This document shows, in pieces, positions 60,600 through 64,000 of a DNA stretch of 64,000 nucleotides. Under the pieces are notes generated by a model that did not search any database, had not been told where the DNA came from, and saw only the letters and a program-made list of their open reading frames with translations. A program made the position numbers and the translations under genes. The number at the start of each line of letters is the position of its first letter. Positions within the stretch are counted from its first letter, which is position 1. This stretch comes from Eulemur rufifrons. Lineage: Eukaryota; Chordata; Mammalia; Primates; Lemuridae. The DNA lies in assembly GCF_041146395.1 (NCBI RefSeq), contig NC_091001.1, positions 103,562,965 through 103,626,964 on the forward strand. The letters run 5' to 3'.

Positions 60600-62640
60600 G
60601 GTAGATGTGACATCACCCTCATCAATGCCACCTGCATTTCTCGTTCCCATGGCCTCTGTTTCCAAGGCAAGGCTGTTGAAGGTAGCCAGAGCCATTCAGG
60701 CAAGTTGGAAATATTAATAGCTTCTCCACTGACCCAATGTAATCAAGAATTTTCGAAAATCCCTGGGTTCCTTGTGTCCGTGAATTCGCTTTTCTGACAT
60801 ACAGAGACAAATCTTGAAAACGTGGGGTAAAGCAGCTTCTCAGTCTGTGTGCAAGGCTCTCCTAAGGACTTTGTCCAGAGGAGAGGTGTGGAATGAAATT
60901 TCCAGGCGGGATATGCAGAATGTATCTAACTCTTTAAGATTTCCATTTCCAGATCAGAAAACAATCCAAATCAGCTGTTAAGACTATCAACATAAAATAG
61001 ATTTCAGAGACCTGATTTGATTTTAAAATACCAGACTCTGGAAACTAATTTGTGAAAGGGAATTGGTGTGAATGACAAGCTCTAATCTCATAAACGTGTG
61101 GATGAGTTGTTCCTTTATCTGGCCCTTCTCACTGTTTTTATTAAAGCCTGTTGACAAATGTCTTGTTAGGCATCCATGCAGACAGATTTCACCTTGCTCT
61201 GCAAGAATTACCTTGGATCTTCTATAAATTTCTTCTTTATGAGACCTGGATCCTTTTAAGCCTCAGTGTGATCATCTTGGTCACCCCAGTGTACTGTGGA
61301 AAGAGTAGGAAGAGGCAACGCATGACCAGCACAATGTTAATGAGTCTCCACCTTCTTCATGTGGAAACATCTGGAAGAATTGAGGTGATAGCTTTGCCTT
61401 TTTATGTACTTTCAGGCCTTTATATGGAACGGTGAGGCTGCATCAGAACTGTTCACTTTGCAAACCTTGGGGTTACAGAAAGTCTTCTCTGGTAGGCAAA
61501 CCATCCTAGGCATTTTGTGTATTAAAGGGAAGGATTGTGAATTCCTTGTCTTTGCTCTTCCACACTCATGATGTCATCCTAGTAATGGGGCCACCTTTAC
61601 TTACGCCAGCCTCGACTGTGGGAGGAAAACCTTTCTCCTTTTTCCTGCAGCTCTAACTCCCAACATGTTCCCTTAATCTCTTCTCGTCCTCCCCTTGCAA
61701 AGCAGCTGCAACATCTCTGCCTCCCTGGTCTTTTGACCTCTTTTCTACTTTTCTAGTAGAAAAGACTGTCTTGAGTGTTCTCCTTCCAGGAGCAGTATTT
61801 CTCATCTGTGTTTCAGCACTGCTCGTGCTTTCCCTTTCTTGGAACTGTTCCATCTGTTTAGTTGAATGAACTCTTTTTCACTCTGGGAAGGTTTCCTTTG
61901 ATTCTGAGTGTGTGTTTTTGGCGCTAAAACTTAATTCTAAGCTGTTGGGCAAGGCCCCTCCTTTCTCTTATGAAGCTGTTCCCTAGGAGGAAGAACTGAT
62001 CCTACCACTCATCCTTTGGTCTTCCAACTGGGGTCATCTCCGCCCATCAATCTACACTGTAGGATGGACTGAAAGTGATTCCTTTATGGCAGAGTGAAGG
62101 CTACCTTATTTTCTACACAAACTCATCGTCTTTGCTAGCCTGAAAGCATACTGGCCTTGGATAGAAATTCAGCAGACTTTCTCCTTATTTCCATTGGTGG
62201 GTTTGTTTGTTCATTACTATAAGTTATAGTAAGAGTCTTGAAAGAATATAAACAATGAATTGGGAAGTGATCCAGTTACAGCTAAAAGAGCAAAGTGTCT
62301 AATCCCTTCTTGCATCTTACAAACTCTTCTACTGAATATTTGGATGTCATTAGATTCTCATCTGTTCCAACTCAGCCCAAATGGAAGTAGGCTGTGATCT
62401 GTGTGGGATCAAGGGTCAGGGGTGATAGTGTCTCAGCCCACATTAGTATCTTCAGCAGTGTTACAGCAGGGTGTTATTCCAAAGCTCCTGAAGGTAAACA
62501 TGGCTCACCACTAATAAACAATTAATAAAGAATCAATAGGGTTTTGATTTTTCTTCCAAAGACTGTAGTGTATTCTGCCTGAATAAAGTCTCATATGTCT
62601 CATCTTTTAAACATGAATAGAATATATTTCTACAATATAA
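60600..62640. other. Long unique stretch without recognisable features
   Basis: The longest stretch of apparently non-repetitive DNA in the window. Frames are short (up to 94 residues, 61151-61435) and show no recognised domain, although that frame contains a run of hydrophobic residues (ILLSLSVIILVTPVYC) that could form a membrane segment if it were translated. I do not call a gene. Confidence 0.5.
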
Positions 62641-62744
62641 TTTTTGACTCTGTAGAGAATTATAACTCTGCCTGGTTTGAAAGGTTCACTGAATGATGCT
62701 TCTGCCAAAAATGGCACTCTTCCCCCAGATACCTGCATGTACCG

Positions 62745-62870
62745 TCACTCCCTTCATTCAGGCCTCTGCTCAGATCTGACCTTGTCAGGAAGGCTTCCCT
62801 GGCCCTGCTACGTATTAAAACACTCCCTCACCAAGCATATCTGTCCCTTTGATAATGGTAGGTGACCCAA
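62745..62870 (+). repeat. L2 LINE 3' fragment
   Basis: CGTCACTCCCTTCATTCAGGCCTCTGCTCAGATCTGACCTTGTCAGGAAGGCTTCCCTGGCCCTGC matches sense L2 'CTCCTTCAGGTCTCTGCTCAAATGTCACCTCCTCAGAGAGGCCTTCCCTGACC'. Confidence 0.75.
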
Positions 62871-63219
62871 GAGAGAGAAGTGGATGGAGGGAGATAAGGG
62901 TAGAAACTGATTACGCTTTTGTATTTTCAGAATTTTTGAACTATGTGAATATATTACACATCCTAAAAATATATTTTTCAATTAAAAAAGAATGAATAGA
63001 TCTAAATGAGTTGCCAGTGTTCCCATAGTTTTTTCCCAGTCCCTAGTTTCCTCTCTGACAGTGGAATAGGGCTCACTTCCTTCCACAGCTAAGTCTTAAA
63101 GAGCTTCCTAACTTCATTCTGGAGGAGGCTGCATGACCCAAGCTCTCAGGACAGGTGGTCTAGTGACCCCAATTTCAGTTTGGTTGTGTCGTAGAAAGAA
63201 GGATGTCTAAGCTAACGGG

Positions 63220-63395
63220 GTGTGTTAGCTTTCTATGGCTGCTTTAACAAACTACCACAAATTTAATGGTTAAAACCAAAAATTTATTATCTTATAGTTA
63301 TGGATAATAAAAACCAAAAAATGGGTCTCACTGGGCTTAAATCAAAGTGTCAGCAGGGCTGTGTCCCTTCAGAAGCTCTAGGGGAGCCTAGATAT
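63220..63395 (-). repeat. MaLR-type LTR-like fragment
   Basis: GTGTGTTAGCTTTCTATGGCTGCTTTAACAAACTACCACAAATTTAATGG, then AAAATTTATTATCTTATAG and GTCAGCAGGGCTGTGTCCC...CAGAAGCTCTAGGGGAG, follow the reverse of a common primate LTR-like repeat ('GCTGCTGTAACAAATTACCACAAACTTGG...CTCTCACAGTTCTGG...GAAGGCTCTAGGGGAGG'). Only about 175 bp is present. The family name is uncertain and no internal retroviral text is seen. Confidence 0.5.
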
Positions 63396-63399
63396 TATC

Positions 63400-64000
63400 A
63401 GCACACAAGCTAACATATCACTCTAAGAATCTCAAGTTCATGCACTGATGTTGATAAATTCAACCCAATCCAATGATTCATTTTATCTCCCTCAGTCAAA
63501 AATCCTTAAACTTAATTCCCATATAGATCACTCAGTTTTTTGCCAATACAAATTAACAAAACTTTGCATTTCTTTAGGAGCATAAGCCTTCTCTCAGGTC
63601 AGACTCTGCCCTTATCCCCCATTGCGTAAGCTGGAACTTATCTCTAGTTAAACTTTGAGAAGTTACAACAGGTGGATGTAGATCTTGAGAATGATAAAAC
63701 CTTCCTCACAAAGCAACTGGCTCAGATGAGGTTATTACAGGCCAGGGAAGGCCAGCCTCTTCTGCTATGGAAGGAAGGGACGCATCTGCTGGCAAGGGAG
63801 CTTCAGAGAGACTTGGGGACCCAAAATTCTCAGCTTCACCCAAGACTATCTGAATACCCAATTCAACATCTCGGGGGTCCATTTCTTTCACAGAAGTTCT
63901 AGTTCCATTTGTAAAATGTAATTAATCTCTGAACTCAAGGAGTTTTTTGGTAATTGTGAAACCTATGGAATTAAATTTTGTATCTTATTTGAGTAATATT
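63400..64000. other. No recognisable feature
   Basis: Unique-looking to the window edge. Overlapping frames on both strands (63672-63902 plus and 63706-63891 minus) have no recognised domain. Confidence 0.5.

Noticed and set aside
61151..61435. A 94-residue frame with a hydrophobic segment as a possible small membrane protein
   Set aside because: No initiation context, homology or neighbouring exon was seen, and hydrophobic runs are common in T-rich frames.

Overview
This is non-coding primate DNA, built mostly of transposon fossils. Several things point to a strepsirrhine, probably a lemur. There are three Alu elements, and the two full-length dimers (41251-41582 and 49888-50223) carry the right-arm and linker wording I associate with lemur and galago Alus. 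There are also several L1 3' ends ending in the CCCCCATA...AATAAGATGAAATAAA or CCCTTAATATTTTGAAAT type of 3'UTR that I associate with strepsirrhine L1s. Species and locus cannot be fixed from the sequence alone. I found no convincing host exon chain, no RNA gene, and nothing bacterial, phage or CRISPR-like. Nearly all open frames are short and are either chance frames or decayed L1, L2 or Tigger reading frames.

Layout. 1-13 kb: a younger L1 3' part (1-1040), then old L1M and L2 pieces, a mildly CpG-enriched unique patch around 8.1 kb, and MaLR-type LTR remnants (about 10.1 and 11.5-11.9 kb). 13-26 kb: MIR and L2 remnants, an L1MA-like 3' half (15.8-17.4 kb), an antisense old LINE block (18.7-20.5 kb), a short young L1 3' end (20.95-21.17 kb), and an L3/CR1 remnant with a readable reverse transcriptase motif (22.3-22.8 kb). 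26-36 kb: a long antisense L1M block with a young L1 3' tail inside it, a young L1 3' end with a tandemly duplicated G-rich 3'UTR module (29.6-30.3 kb), two opposed L2 copies, and a long antisense L2 that keeps reverse transcriptase wording and is interrupted by a half-length Alu.

36.5-49 kb is a 12.5 kb stack of nested elements. An L1M with its 5'UTR was split by a near-complete Tigger1 DNA transposon, which was itself split by an Alu with a perfect 15-bp target duplication. Two further L1M copies follow head to tail, the first holding a 115-bp L1 tail insertion. 49.5-64 kb: an L2 carrying an Alu, a MIR pair, an L1 with the inverted structure expected of twin priming (52.4-53.3 kb), a Tigger1 end fragment, a second long L1M (55.5-59.5 kb) paralogous to the one at 36.5 kb, and mostly unique DNA after 59.5 kb.

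The genes do not work together here. The window is an intergenic or deep-intronic archive of transposition, and its main interest is the insertion order and mechanism that can be read from the junctions. No new biological system is evident.
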